Assembly (NCBI GenBank): GCA_947652605.1
Contig: OX393582.1
Coordinates: 7,836,544 to 7,900,543, forward strand
Direction of reading: 5' to 3'
DNA from: Elmis aenea
Taxonomy: Eukaryota > Arthropoda > Insecta > Coleoptera > Elmidae
DNA: 64,000 nt
In this document: positions 36,098-48,061 of the stretch, piece by piece
Layout: every line of letters begins with the position of its first letter
Numbering within the stretch: position 1 is the first letter of the stretch
Made by a program: the position numbers and the translations under genes
The notes under the pieces: generated by a model
What the model saw: the letters and a program-made list of their open reading frames with translations, nothing else
The model's database searches: none
What the model was told of the DNA's origin: nothing

Positions 36098-37230
36098 ATG
36101 GCTTACAGATTAGAAATTCGGAAAAGTATTTATAATTTGGTTGGAAGAGTCCCTAAAGCAGAAATAATACGCATTTTTGAAAATCAAAATATATCGCGTA
36201 GAACCATTTATCGGACAACTGCTGACTGTGAGCGAGGTATGAACCGTCCAAAAAGTGGAAGACCTAGAATTTTTACCAGAGCAAGAACGGAAAGACTGGT
36301 AAGAAGAGTGAAAAACACACTTGGTGCTTCAGTAAGAAAACTGGCACGACAATATCAAACATCTAAGAACACCTTCTCGCGGGAATTGGTCGTTCCTAAG
36401 AAATCTGAGTTTGTAATTGGTCGAAAATATAAATTTGGAGAGGGAATTAAATATTTTGGTCTTGATAGTTTTTTGACGAATTTCGGCGACCAGTAGCGTT
36501 ACTTTAATATAGATTAAATCACACCCCTGACGCACCACTCTGACAGTACTCGTAAAATTTGACATAACATACATTAAATTTTACAGGTAGGTTAGGTGAA
36601 GGAAATTTTCTGACAAAATATAACTCGAGCATTGCAAATAATCTACAATTTTTGACAAATCTTCACTCATGCAAGTTAAATAAAAAAAATCACTCGTGTT
36701 TTTTTTCAGCTCAACTTGCATTCAGGCACGTTTACCAAAAATTATCGATAATTTTCAATGCACTTGTTATTACTACTGACAATATTGCAGAAGTCCCTGA
36801 TAATATCAGGAAAAAACAAAAATTTGCAGATGGGATGGTGCGCTATTTCCACAAGGGGTGTATCCAGGCATGTGGGTCGAGTAAGAGGTGAAGCCCTGGA
36901 TACTCAAAGGTACATCGATAATTGTTACGAAATTGGTTAATTTTATTGAAGAAAAACGCTGGGGATGATTATGTTCTGTCTAGACCTTGCGTTCTGTCAC
37001 AATGCAAGACAAACTCAAAATTGGCTAGCAGACCAAAAACGTACTATTTGTTCCGCGAAACGACAATCCTTCTAACCTTCCCCAGGCTCGTCCTATGAAA
37101 GATTTTTGGGCTCTTTTATCTCGAAAAGTTTACGATGGAGGATGGGAAGCCCAAAAGGAGGAGGAACTTCGAAGGAGAATATATAGAAAAGTCCGATAAA
37201 TCGATGTTAATTCCGTTCAACACCTAATGC
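36098..37230 (+). pseudogene. Tc1/mariner-type transposase, interrupted
   Basis: The start at 36098 opens a helix-turn-helix N-terminus: IRKSIYNLVGRVPKAEIIRI, then a NISRRTIYR second helix, GRPRIF (the AT-hook-like GRPR box between the two HTHs) and VRKLARQYQTSKNTFSREL. After repeat C the sequence resumes near 36775 with VPDNIRKKQKFAD, then a frame change, GVSRHVGRVRGEALDTQRYI, and LDLAFCHNARQTQNWLADQK near 36977-37035, which holds the second catalytic aspartate. NLPQARPMKDFWALLSRKVY follows, where the third acidic residue is D in KDFW, and then YDGGWEAQKEEELRRRIYRK. The segment that should hold the first catalytic aspartate is lost. Several frameshifts confirm it is dead. Confidence 0.85.
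36382..36775 (+). repeat. Dispersed repeat C, copy 2, inside the mariner transposase
   Basis: Homologous to 28036-28455 from attggtcgt to the caatgcacttgttat region. It sits in the transposase gene between the HTH part and the catalytic part. There is no clear target duplication. Because transposase codons are missing around it, the insertion was accompanied by a deletion, or the repeat replaced the segment. Confidence 0.75.
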
Positions 37231-37416
37231 TTTTAGGTGTCCACAGAAAGGTGCACCTTGTGGAAGACCATGATCCTCCTTATTAAATTTAAGTTCATAA
37301 TTTTATTGCTTTTGAAACAGTTGAGTACCATGTATTACAAAACTTTATGTAAATGCATTTTTTTTACAAAACAAATTTTGATGAAATTTGTGCCAAAACT
37401 TATGGGACATACGTTA

Positions 37417-38894
37417 TTGGCAACCATCCAATATCGATCATTCAAATAAATTATTTGAATCGATACTGTGGCCAATTTACAAAGGACTGGTAATTTTAGT
37501 AGCTTTTTATTCTATAATTTTCTGCTTTTCTGTGTATAAAATATGCTTTTTTTTCTAGAAAAATACGTACGAAATGGCTGTTAGTAAAACATCTATTAGT
37601 GAAATAGCGTAGCAAAAATGTACCTTATGGAAAAATGAAACAATTCGTTACACAGAATTTTATAGTTTAAATTACATAAATTTTCGTTTAAAATACGTTG
37701 AGTATTACAAAAAAATATTCGCAAACAGTTATAGTATTAGCGTATTTTCTTCTTGCTTTAATTAATTTCTTGTTAACTCAATTAATAACACCTCAATCGA
37801 TCGATTTGAATGTAAATCGAAGATTATTAAGTCCTGAATACGTTAAAATCCTCACATTTTTCCTTTCTGAGAACGTTCAAATCCCGTTAATACCTTTGGC
37901 GCTTGGTGTAGATAGCAATTGCCCAAGAAGACGTCACTTCCGCAGTCACTTGGATTAAGAACGTTTGTATACAACTGTCGGAAATTGGTTTTACTTTTCC
38001 TAAACCGTTTTGCTAAATTGAATCGTGCAGTTACATTGCGTATTACGTTCTAGCGGCAGTGTGCTCAATCAGTCTGGCACAAGGGCTTATGTTTATATCG
38101 ACTCTTGTTGGTGTAAAATTCGTTTAACACGTAAGCTACCAACGGCCGAGTTGACCTTTTGTATTTAGCGTTAAAGTGCAGTACCCACAGTAAGTTAATT
38201 TCAACTAGTTGGCCTTTCCGAAAAGCATATATAAAGCAAGTCATCTCAACATTGTCTGGACAAGTCTCACAAAACATTTTCTTCGTTAAAAAAGAACTTT
38301 TTATTACGCAAAACAATTGTTGTGGTGACACCAAGTAATAACTTATTGTGATTAATGTTAGGATACTTTATTTTATCGACTTTAAACCGTTATGCACACT
38401 GTTTGAATGTCAAAATAAATATAGTTTTCAACCTAAATTAACAGTAAAGATGTTTAATCTTCTTGGCTTGATGTACATCTGTCAATGTCGTAATAAAAAC
38501 GAATGGTATTGACGGTTGATTTATAAAATTTATGCAAAGCTATAATGGTGCAGGTGTGTTCTTCAAAAAAATTAAGACAGAATGGTTCTGGGCTTTTAAA
38601 CACAATGATAAAATCAGTTAAACTAAAATTGTCGAAGGGTGCAATAATCATAATACATCCAATGAAATTGCTTATGGGGGGAAAACTTGGTAGTTACAAA
38701 AAAAATATTGTGTCGCAAAACCTGGTAAAGAACATTTAACACGACTCAAAAATTGATCAAGAAATGTTTGTTGTTTAAAAACTAAACCAAATTTTCGATT
38801 TTTTTTTCCTTTTCAGGACAAAAACATAAAACGTTTATTTTAGAAATGGCATCAGTAACTTTAGGCGAAAAATTAGTTAAAGCATATGCAAATG
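37417..38894. other. Intergenic DNA, nothing recognised
   Basis: Small frames at 37698-37958 (+), 38065-38334 (-) and 38545-38739 (+) have no recognised content. Confidence 0.4.
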
Positions 38895-39237
38895 TTACAA
38901 ACTATTAATTTTGAATGTGGCTTAAGTCACTTCACAGTAATGAAAAATGACGATTCGTTAACGTCTGTGCGAAATTATGTAGGGTATACTGAGAAAAATA
39001 AGTAGGTAACCGAAATAGCAAACAAGTGAAATTTCTCTATAGTTAGCATAAATATTTTCATTCAGATTAAAAGGCAAAACATTTCATCTCTCAAAATAAC
39101 GTAAAAGTGACTTAATATGCCACTTTTAAAGTAAACTTAAACAGCTTAAACTTTTCTTTGCATCATCATAAAATTAAGTAACTTTGCCAAATTTGAACAT
39201 ATTCTAGCTCTTTTATTATAATATTATTATAATAATA
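38895..39237 (+). repeat. Dispersed repeat B, copy 4 (left part of an interrupted copy)
   Basis: Its first part is the reverse-complement match of 4895-5075. Its last part, aactttgccaaatttgaaca then ttctagctc and an AT-rich stretch, matches 29975-30015. The match resumes at about 41189 (ataataagcgaga). The element at 39240-41186 lies in between. Confidence 0.65.
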
Positions 39238-39239
39238 TA

Positions 39240-41186
39240 CAGAGTGGTCCACATAGAAGGGCCATTATTGGAAAGAAATTTAAACTGGAAAAAATGTTCC
39301 CCTTTCCGAGACCTATTCAGTGATGCTTTAATGTTTTAAAAGAGTTCCATGGAACACTAGATAATAAACAAAAATCAAAATGGGCTTCTTTTTTTTAATC
39401 GTTAATAACTCGGTTATACTTGATGGAACAAAAATATTTTTGGGGAAAAGTTGTAAATTTTTTAACGCACTGTTGTCTAGACACAAAAAGCGAGTCGTAA
39501 AAAAGAGTTGCGGGGGTCCAGGAGGCAGCAGTACCCCGGGTAACAGCGCCCAAGGCATTTTTTTTTTAAATTTTCAAGGCTATACGTACCCAAAAATAGC
39601 ATAAATATGAGTAAAATATACAAACATATAACATATTTTATATGCACGGAAAAGAGTCTGTCGCCCAATATTGAAATGCGGTAATTATAATTTTAGTTAA
39701 TTTCAAATTTTCGGGGGGGGGGAGATTTATCACCCTAATCCTCTCCCTTGCGTACGCCATTGTGTGTTTCTATATTGTTTAAATTCATGGCAATCTATTG
39801 CTTCATAGGGACTTTTTGATGAATTTTATTTGTTTTGAGACCAAATATCAAAATACATTAAAACTTATTATATTATTGAAAAGAGGGGAAAAAATGCTTT
39901 TTTATGAGGCCATAGTCAAGTATGGTTTCCATTAAAAAAAAAATTAATCTAAGAATTTAAACAATATTCAAACAAAGAATGCTTTTATTTTACAGTGTGT
40001 AAGAAAATCTACAACTTTTTCCCCAAAAATATTTTTGTACCAAGTATAACCGAATTATTAACGATTTAAAAAAAAAGCCCATTTTTATTTTTGTTTATTA
40101 TCTAGCGTGCCATAGAAGTTTTTTTATAACATTAAAGCATTACAGATTTACGTGGTCATGGTACTATTTTTTGATACGAAAACTCTAATATACAGGGTGT
40201 GTAAAAATTAGCGGAAGGGCTACACGGGGCGATGTTCTTCGTAAAATTCTAAGTCGAAAATCTTAATACGAAAATGTTGTACCATGCTTGCTGTGTCTGC
40301 AAGAGGTCCTCAAAGCTTTGACATTTAGTCCTTTAATAAGTGTTATTATTTAATACTTGCAAATGAAAAAGCTGCAAATTGGAATAAAAATAGATTTCGA
40401 ATAGTATTTTTTCCTAGATATTGTGTTCTTCCTTTCAAAAATTGGTGTTGAAAATATGTAAATCACTGATTTTAATGACAGTAATACATATGGCAACATT
40501 GTCATTAGCTGTCATCTCTGTTTTTCTCGTAATTATTTCTTGTTTGTGTTTTACGATACCCAAAAGTTTGCAGCTATGTTTACGAACTGAAGGCTTTCAG
40601 TTCGAACAAAAAATGTAAATACCTAAAATTGCTGATAAAAAAATGTCCAAACGCAAATCAAGGTATGCAATGTTGCCAATTTTTTTTTCTTTAAATGGTT
40701 CCTGAGGTCATAGGAACCATGGTACAACATTTTCGTATTAAGATTTTCGACTTAGAATTTTACGAAGAACATCGCTCCGTGTAGCCCTTCCGCCAATTTT
40801 TACACACCCTGTATTTTGTTGGCAACTTGAGTAACCATCTCAAATGTATATTTATATTTTGATGTTTATTTTTCTTTGGGTGCTCAGGCTTATACATAAT
40901 TACAAATTAATAGAAAAATACTACTTATGGCTGCAGTACCATTAATGATGTTACTTAACAATCAATAACGAACGTAAACCACAAATAAAATGCTGTCAGA
41001 TAAAATGACAGTAGAATACGAAGAGGTTCTATTTTCGTAACATTTTTTCGCTCAAGATTTTAATGTCTGATTGACACGGTAATATAAAATCGTATGCAAT
41101 TTTCTTAAACGATGAAATAGCATTGTATAAAACAGACTTTACCGTTTAAGAGATCCAAATAGTGGCCCTTCTATGTGACCACTCTG
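39240..41186. mobile_element. TA-flanked element I with CAGAGTGGTC ends, carrying element H
   Basis: Left end CAGAGTGGTCCACATAGAAG, right end inverted CAGAGTGGTCACATAGAAGG; TA at 39238-39239 and 41187-41188. Inside, 39310-39475 is mirrored by about 39985-40145 (gctttaatgtt, ctagataataaac, gttaataactcggttatact and complements). Element H (40193-40811) was inserted later, between that mirrored block and the right end. The middle, 39480-39985, is unique with a ggggggggg run at 39713. No transposase recognised. Confidence 0.75.
40193..40811. mobile_element. Foldback element H, copy 2 (619 bp), nested in element I
   Basis: Starts CAGGGTGTGTAAAAATTAGC; the right end, inverted, reads CAGGGTGTGTAAAAATTGGC. 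TA lies at 40191-40192 and 40812-40813. The arms mirror over about 120 bp, better preserved than in copy 1 at 31619-32224. The two copies share the middle (aaatgaaaaagctgcaa, tagctgtcatctctgttttt) in opposite orientation. Confidence 0.85.
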
Positions 41187-41188
41187 TA

Positions 41189-42869
41189 TAATATTATAAT
41201 AAGCGAGATTCTCTCCCTGAAATTTCAATATGTATCAAATCAAAAATTCACTATTTTTAATAAATCTTTCCTGTATCTATACTTTTTCTTTTTAAAAAAT
41301 GTTAATTCAATTTTAATCCTAAAACACTTAATAATTACGAACTTATTAAAGTTGGTCATTACGACTATTTAAGGACATTTATAATAAGAACAAATTTTCA
41401 ATCGTTACAACATTCAACAATTTAAATCCTACAGATTCTCTTTCACAAAATAACCAGTGAACGTTGCTAGTAAGCCATAATTTACTTTCCCAATCTAAAT
41501 TAAATTTGATTGTGCTAAAATATGCAACGGTGACGTGTGCACGTGCGTTGCAAAACGTATCCAAACCAAAATTACAAATTACTTGCATACAAATGCCAGC
41601 GTAAAAGTGGAACTGGAGCACACACACGTACAGACATGTATACCTACACCCGCCCCGAACAAATCCACGGACCATTCAAAATGAAAATGTAAATAACTAA
41701 ATACCACAGCTGAAATGTCATTTAGTTTAACACGGAGCGTTTCTGTTCATTAACGAATTACTCAACGTGGAGAACGGCGCACGGAGTGAGCGGGGCATAT
41801 AAATATTAATATTATTGCCGAACGGCACGATCGATGGTAGGTCCAACTAGACCTCGCTGCCAAATATAGAATGTAAGTGGGACGAAAACGCTACGAAACA
41901 TATGTTTAAAGATGTATTTGCTTATCACCGACAGTATGGACACTTAAAAATGTAGATTGCCAACAAATTTTCCGTTTTGTCGCGCATTATCAGGCAGCCT
42001 TTGGAACAAAACACAACAGCTGTCAATGAACTAGCTGGCTTTTGTTTGAAACAACAAAGAATCGCGTGGCATTTACTATACTGTATTTGCTAAAACTCTT
42101 CAAATTATTGTTTCTACTATTAAATTAATACTATATTATTGTCCACACAAATGAAACTCGCCAAAAGAAGAGAACAATATTTGGGTGGTGTCAGTTATTT
42201 CCAGAATATTGCAATTGTTTTATGAAAATTGTTATAGAACATGTTGCCAACTGAATCAGCATAACAAAGAGTCCAAACACACAATTTTTAAAAACAAGGA
42301 CCATTTAAAAAAAAAATATCCAACGCAAATTTCAGTCAACATTGTTTCCAATCGTTTATTTATTAGAGTAAGCCAAATAAAACATGCTTTTTTAGCGATA
42401 ACTACAAAATTTTATTATGTAGCCAACTACTGAAGTAAAATAACACAATTTATTGCATACGAAATTGTACAATGACCATAAAATTAAGTAGATTTATTGT
42501 AGTTTAAATTAGTTTTGGATATAACAGTATTGTTGTAAACACTCAGTGTTTTATTTTGTTCTAACCAATTTTGCTTTCTTGGTTAAAATTTGCATTATTT
42601 TTTTTTTTGGAAATCTGTGACAAAATTATGTAACAATTACTGTGGTGTTAAGTGCTTCAGAAATTCCTTATAATTTTGACTTTAAACCCTTTAAACCTGT
42701 TGCTTTTAGATTAACAGCTCTCCGCCTACGATATCGTGCTGTTACCAAGCAACCTTTTCTCGTGACACCAAGACAAAATTATTTCAAAGTTAACAATGCC
42801 CTTAGGTCATTTTAACTAATCTTGTTAGTATTTTTGTACACATTACTTCAGTTCTTTAACTCTGCGACA
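41189..42869. other. Intergenic DNA; first about 45 bp continue repeat B
   Basis: The first bases (to about 41235) complete the interrupted repeat B copy. Beyond that, frames at 41379-41675 (-) and 42185-42433 (+) have no recognised content. Confidence 0.4.
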
Positions 42870-43116
42870 GGGAGGGCGATGCATAGCTACCAAAGCTCAC
42901 TTTAGTTAAGGACAGCGCATGTGCGTAAAAATCCCATCGCCAGTTCTTGTCTTCGTTAATGTACTGATTTAACCGTCCACAAACTAGTTCATGAATTGAT
43001 TCGATAACTGCTGAAACAGCCGACTAACAGTCTAATGAACTTTCGGGACTATGCTGGATCACAATTTTGATACTGCGCAGAATCATGATAGTTCATAGCC
43101 TTGCTGGAGCAGACCT
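42870..43116 (+). mobile_element. MITE family A, copy 3 (3' half only)
   Basis: Matches the right half of family A from gggagggcgatgcatagcta to a mutated right terminus (ttgctggagcagacctt). The left half is missing; the break falls after ctgcgaca. It is the most diverged of the five copies. Confidence 0.75.
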
Positions 43117-43725
43117 TAGGTATTTTCCCATTTTTCTAGCTCATAAAATGACCATCGTTGGTCTCTTTACCAGTTTAATATGAATTGTTAAGGCAACAGC
43201 AACTAATTGTAAGAGCAGGTTAAAATAAGGTTTAGTTTTTCTTATACTACACGTTCCACAAAATAAATTCTACTAAATACATTAAGCAACACATTTAATG
43301 AGAAAAAAGTATTATACAAGTTAATGCAACAGATAAACCTAAACTACCTTCCAATATCGGAGTCACGTTAATTATCAAAATAGCCTGTTTAATAAATTAT
43401 TACCTTATTGTTCTCGTATTCCGAAATTCGTAAACAACTTTAGCTACGCCCAACTACAACTACAACAATAACTTTATAAAATCGTTTTACTATGTAGTAA
43501 GTACAGTTAGTGCATTTTCACGTGCACTAATCTGTAAATTTGTTAGTAAATATTCAGTTTAGCGTAAATTTGTAATTGTATTTACATGAACAGGCAGATA
43601 TAGAAACTTATTACATAGAACTGACAGGGTTTACCCAGTGGGTAACCGTTTAATCGTTTAAACATATTACTATGAAACAATTTTTAAATATTAACCTAGC
43701 ATTTTTTTAAAGAACCAATATAGAA
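43117..43725. other. Intergenic DNA, nothing recognised
   Basis: No supported feature. Confidence 0.4.
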
Positions 43726-43964
43726 CAGCGTTTTCCAAACTTCTCCCTCGTGAACCACTAAAATTTTCTTCGCCTTTGCTGGCCTGTAGTAAAAATATAA
43801 CATATTTGAACGTCCATACAGTTTTCATATATTATAATAAAAAGCATTTACTAACACAAACCAAAATTTGTTATTGAGATGTATAATGCTGTTTTTTGTT
43901 GCGACCTGGCATTTTGCTTTCGAGGCCCGGTGCAGGGTCGCGATCCACCATTTAGGAAACGCTG
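43726..43964. mobile_element. hAT-like MITE (239 bp), aged
   Basis: Starts CAGCGTTTTCCAAACTTC and ends TTAGGAAACGCTG. Near the right end is the phrase cgaggcccggtgcagggtcg, absent from the other hAT MITEs here. The flanks are atatagaa and atatgtagaa, a plausible but imperfect 8-bp duplication. Confidence 0.68.
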
Positions 43965-45687
43965 ATATGTAGAACATTCGATCTAAAGTTTTTAAATAAC
44001 CCAGCTCGTTTTACGAAACAAAGTTTTTGAAATCGAAACAAAAAAGAATCAATACCGGCTTCAAAGTCCATTACAACTGCTTCCACGTATTTTTAATTTA
44101 ATTGTTTCACGGAATGCGTACCTATTTTTCAGAATAAAGGAAGCAGGTCATTAAAATGAAACTAGCAGTGCACGCACCGTTACTTCTAAATCTACTTAGA
44201 GAATGACGAAATAGTGAAATTTGAGGGAAAAAAACAACGCCATTCCCGTAAATCTCTTGAACTGCTGTAGCAAGATTAAAATAATGTATGACTAATCCTA
44301 ATTTCCCTTCATTTCGACTTTAAATAGGGGTCTCCAAATATTCAGCACAAATTTCTTCAGTTGGTCTATCTTCACCAAAAGCTTTTAATTAAAAAAAAAA
44401 ACCACATGCAGATCAATTGTTTTTTTAAAACTAAAATAGTGTCATAAGCAAGAAATAACTCACACACCATTTCATTTGGGCCACTATGATATATGTAGAG
44501 ATGCGTTTAATTTCTAAAAAATTACATTTGTAGCGACACTCTAATGTTCAAAAAATGCATAGAAGTCTTTAAGAAAATCAAAACTCGACTGTTATATCTT
44601 CGTAATTAATTGCGCTCTGAAAAAACTGAAACCACCATGTTATAACACATAGCGAACAATCACAATGCACAAAATTCAGATTTTAACTCATTAATAATAA
44701 AAAATATATAAAACAAAATGTAATTTTTTTTGCTTATAACAAGTTACCTATGCGTTTTTCAAAACATTTGAATATTGCTTCGTATTGAGTTCTATTATAA
44801 GTGACTTTTTGCTAATTAACCCGAATCTCTTTATACAAAAAGAGATCGCCATAGTGTCCCTAACTAAGTGTTATATCCTGTAAATAATGTCCTCTGAACT
44901 AGGTTTGTTATTTTTGTGGACGCCAAGACTAGCATTTGTTTTGAATTCCAAAAAAATTAAGCGCTTTTCTGTACAAGTATTTTATATCAAGTATTGTAAT
45001 ACATAACTAAATTTATTTGAAATACACTAGGTATTAACATTCCACGAACGTTTCTCCAGAACCTGCCGTTTGCAGCACTTTGAAGTTGGCGCCGTTTTAA
45101 TAATAGACTGTGCTGTACCCTAAAGTTAGCTTACATGAAGCTTTGAAGTTAGTATCGGATAACTAAAGCGGGCTTACTTTTACTTCAAAATTTGCATTTT
45201 CATCGTAGAGGCGTATAAGAGATAATGTTAGTGCAAATTTAAAAGTGGTTGTAAAATTTCAGCAGGGATTGAACGATTACTTTCAGACTGATTAGTAGCA
45301 GTGAACGTTCAAAAGAGTTCGTCAAATAAATTAAGTAAGAATATAAGCTGAGACAAAGAGCTTAATATGAAAGGTTTACCAAGAGATTCTCTTGTTATTT
45401 GTATGAAGTTACCTTACATGAACTGTAGGTAGTTTGTTCTTTGTTAAACACCAGTATTAAAAAAAAGTTATTGCTGGTACATACCTTTACACTAAAAATC
45501 CTTTTTCTTAGTTATAGAAGACAATCACTGTTTAAACGTTACTGTTAAAAATGTTAAGCGATGCTACATACCTATAAGCAGGGAGTGTGCTTTTGGTTTA
45601 ACCCAAAATGTACACGATTTTGTATACGCAAATGCATTTGATCAATTCGGGTTTAGCCCAAAAAAACAATAACAAATGCAGTATTAG
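43965..45687. other. Intergenic DNA, nothing recognised
   Basis: No supported feature. Several A runs. Confidence 0.4.
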
Positions 45688-45695
45688 CAATGCTT

Positions 45696-45948
45696 TTTTT
45701 TTACTGATTTATTTTACTTCGGCATGTTTTTGCTGCTATGGCTAATCACCGAAGTGGAGGAGGAGGGAACTAGGATTAGGTGAGTAAGGGTAGAGGGTAC
45801 GTGGAAGTACTGTCACAGCATTTGCCTATAGTAGGTAGGGGAAACCACCTGAAACCCCTACGATGACAGACGGCCGCGGGATTCGAACCCACGCCTCCCG
45901 ACTTTACTCGCTAGGTTGCATACCAACCGGCCACCGAGCTCGGTTTTT
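45696..45948 (-). mobile_element. tRNA-derived SINE (253 bp)
   Basis: On the minus strand the head holds a perfect RNA polymerase III B box GGTTCGAATCC (45879-45889) and, about 40 bases upstream, an A-box-like TGGCCGGTTGG. A unique body of about 130 bp follows, then aataaatcagt and a short A run at 45697-45705. The direct repeat CAATGCTT flanks it (45688-45695 and 45949-45956), as left by LINE-type retroposition. The plus-strand 61-codon frame across it is an artefact. The parent tRNA is not identified. Confidence 0.82.
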
Positions 45949-45956
45949 CAATGCTT

Positions 45957-47217
45957 CATGTTTATTAAAAAGCAAACGCACAATTTTTCGAAATAAAATA
46001 AATATACATGCATATGCAGGTTATTTCAAAGAAACTACTGAAAAATAATACCTGCTTATCTAGTTTTTTTTTCACATTTTGCACTATATGTGGTGATATT
46101 TTTACGTTTTTACACATTTTTAAACGAAAAATTAAAGATTGCGTTACTTTTTAAACCCGATTTTAACCGAAGTTTTAAAGAAATTATTCAAGTGGAAGAC
46201 TATTACCCATTACTCCACCGTAAGTGAATCAGATTTGTACGAAAGCTGTTCGTGTAAGCTCGATAGTTATTCGGCTAGTTTGCGCTTTCGTCAACCAAGT
46301 TAAACTTTATTTAAAAAAATGAGGCAATCACATTAAACCAAATTGTTCTGTCTCTTTTTTTCTATTTCGCTTTAAAGTTCGCTTATTTTTCACGCTGTTA
46401 GAAACAGCCTGAGGTATGTACGTTATTCTGTTCATAGCTACCCTGTATTTTTATTTAGCCCGCTAAGTTTGTATTTAACAATTACGTACCTATTGTTGAA
46501 AGTAAAAGATGAATGCGATTAAAAAACTAAACGTGGTGTATGATATTGTATGTTCCTATTTTAAGTTGTACAAAAAATAAATAAGTTAGTATGAAGAAAT
46601 AGCTAATATACAACGGCAGTACTGCTAACCTAAAAGAAATTAAGGTGTGTGCATACGTTCGAACGCGTGTATGTCAATGTATAATTAAAATGCAGCAGTT
46701 TGTAGATTTCCACAGTCACAAATATATTTTTTTTTACTCGCCGACCTTAAAATAATTCATTTGATATTTTCTGCAGTGACCTACCTACCTTTAAAACTAT
46801 TATTAACTTAATTTCGAATTTTTTGGCACGATCTGTAAATTTTTAAATTACCAAGTAAATTGAGGAAGTACAAAAAAATGCGAGGCCAACTATAATTATC
46901 GGAAACGAAGCTAGTACGTTTTGCGCAATGCAATTTTTTGTCAAAAAAAAAAAACACTGCACTTGTTCAAGTTAAAAAAATGCATCAACACTAAAGCGAA
47001 GTTATTTAATTATTATGATGATTAATTTGTAGAAAAAGAGTTTCATGGCCAACTTTTCAAGCTATTTTTTCAGTAGATGAGGTAAATTTTCTTATGTATT
47101 CACGAAGCATGTGAAATATTGAATCAAGCAAAACACCAAAGTATTGCACCCATGTAAATATTATATACTACTATATAAAGTCCAAAAAATAGTTATCTAC
47201 GTAACAAGACCGAAAAA
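45957..47217. other. Intergenic DNA, nothing recognised
   Basis: No supported feature. Confidence 0.4.
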
Positions 47218-47303
47218 AGGTACTTTACTGGACGAATAAACAGTTTTGGGACGAGCCATAGGCGAGTCCTGTAAGCATACGAGTCCAGTAAAGTTACTTT
47301 ACG
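47218..47303. repeat. Short inverted repeat with ctttactggac arms
   Basis: tactttactggac (about 47220-47232) pairs with gtccagtaaagta (about 47283-47295), and the latter is followed by an overlapping ttactttacgggtat. It could be a small MITE core. No duplication seen. Confidence 0.45.
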
Positions 47304-47434
47304 GGTATGTTAAGTACAATATACCAAAATCACTATCCTCACCATCCATAATCAAACAATAACTTAATAAACTACAGGTGAAAACTCGCTTGGGGGTATA
47401 ATGACGCTTGTTTGACAGCGCAAATCAACAAAAC

Positions 47435-47535
47435 ATCACCATGGCAACCAGCTACTTTCAGGCCTAAGCCGGTGAAGAGTTGTTGTTACCAAGGCAATCA
47501 GTTACTTTCTAGCCTAGGCCAGTAAAGAGGTATTT
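47435..47535 (+). repeat. Two direct repeats of about 42 bp
   Basis: ggcaaccagctactttcagg with cctaagccggtgaagag (about 47443) recurs as ggcaatcagttactttctag with cctaggccagtaaagag (about 47493). The two units are about 80 percent alike by eye. Origin unknown. Confidence 0.5.
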
Positions 47536-47719
47536 TCCAGCCTAAAAATGATCGCTAACAACTGATTTTTTGGCTGGACGCAGAAAAACAAAAATCAAAA
47601 GTTAAAATGTAACGTAAAAGTAATAAGTACCAGTTTAATTGATGTTTGAACTAATGCCAATATCTAAAAATTAAAGACGATATGGTATAAAATTTGTACG
47701 GCTAAATTTTACTCTTTTC

Positions 47720-48030
47720 TTCCATCAAGTTAACTACGCAAAGTAAGAGCAGTAGATGATAGCCTTTGGCGAAGATGTTGCAGTTAAGAATCAAGCAAGG
47801 AACGAAACAATTGCACAAAGAATGGTTATAAAACATAACAATAACATAGGTACTGTTAAAGAGACAACTATCCCGGTACGATTATATGAAAAGAATTGAA
47901 ATAGAAGAATACTGAAACAAATATATGAAAGGACTTCGAAGAGAAGAAAAAGACATGGACCAAGAACGCGATGGATGAAAGAGGCTTTGAAGAAGATGTA
48001 GGGCGAAATAAAAGAAAAATGCTACAACGG
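47720..48030 (+). pseudogene. LINE C-terminal fragment
   Basis: Readable pieces are KNQARNETIAQRMV (about 47788-47828) and RTSKRRKRHGPRTRWMKEAL (about 47930-47990). The latter has the R-G/H-P-R-T-R-W-M pattern that ends many insect LINE ORFs. Frameshifts and stops throughout. It lies directly beside MITE copy A4. Confidence 0.65.
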
Positions 48031-48061
48031 TTACAGACGCTGTAAAAAATCACTTTATATA

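Larger units (their letters stand above)
35953..37414 (+). mobile_element. Tc1/mariner-superfamily transposon, 1.46 kb, inactive
   Basis: Near the ends are inverted repeats TGTCCCATAAGTTTTGACAC and, from the right, TGTCCCATAAGTTTTGGCAC, continuing aaatttca on both sides. Taking the ends as 35953 and 37414 places a TA on each side (35951-35952 and 37415-37416). The transposase lies inside on the plus strand and is broken by frameshifts and by repeat C (36382-36775). Without the repeat the element would be about 1.07 kb, and part of the gene is missing around the insertion. Confidence 0.82.
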
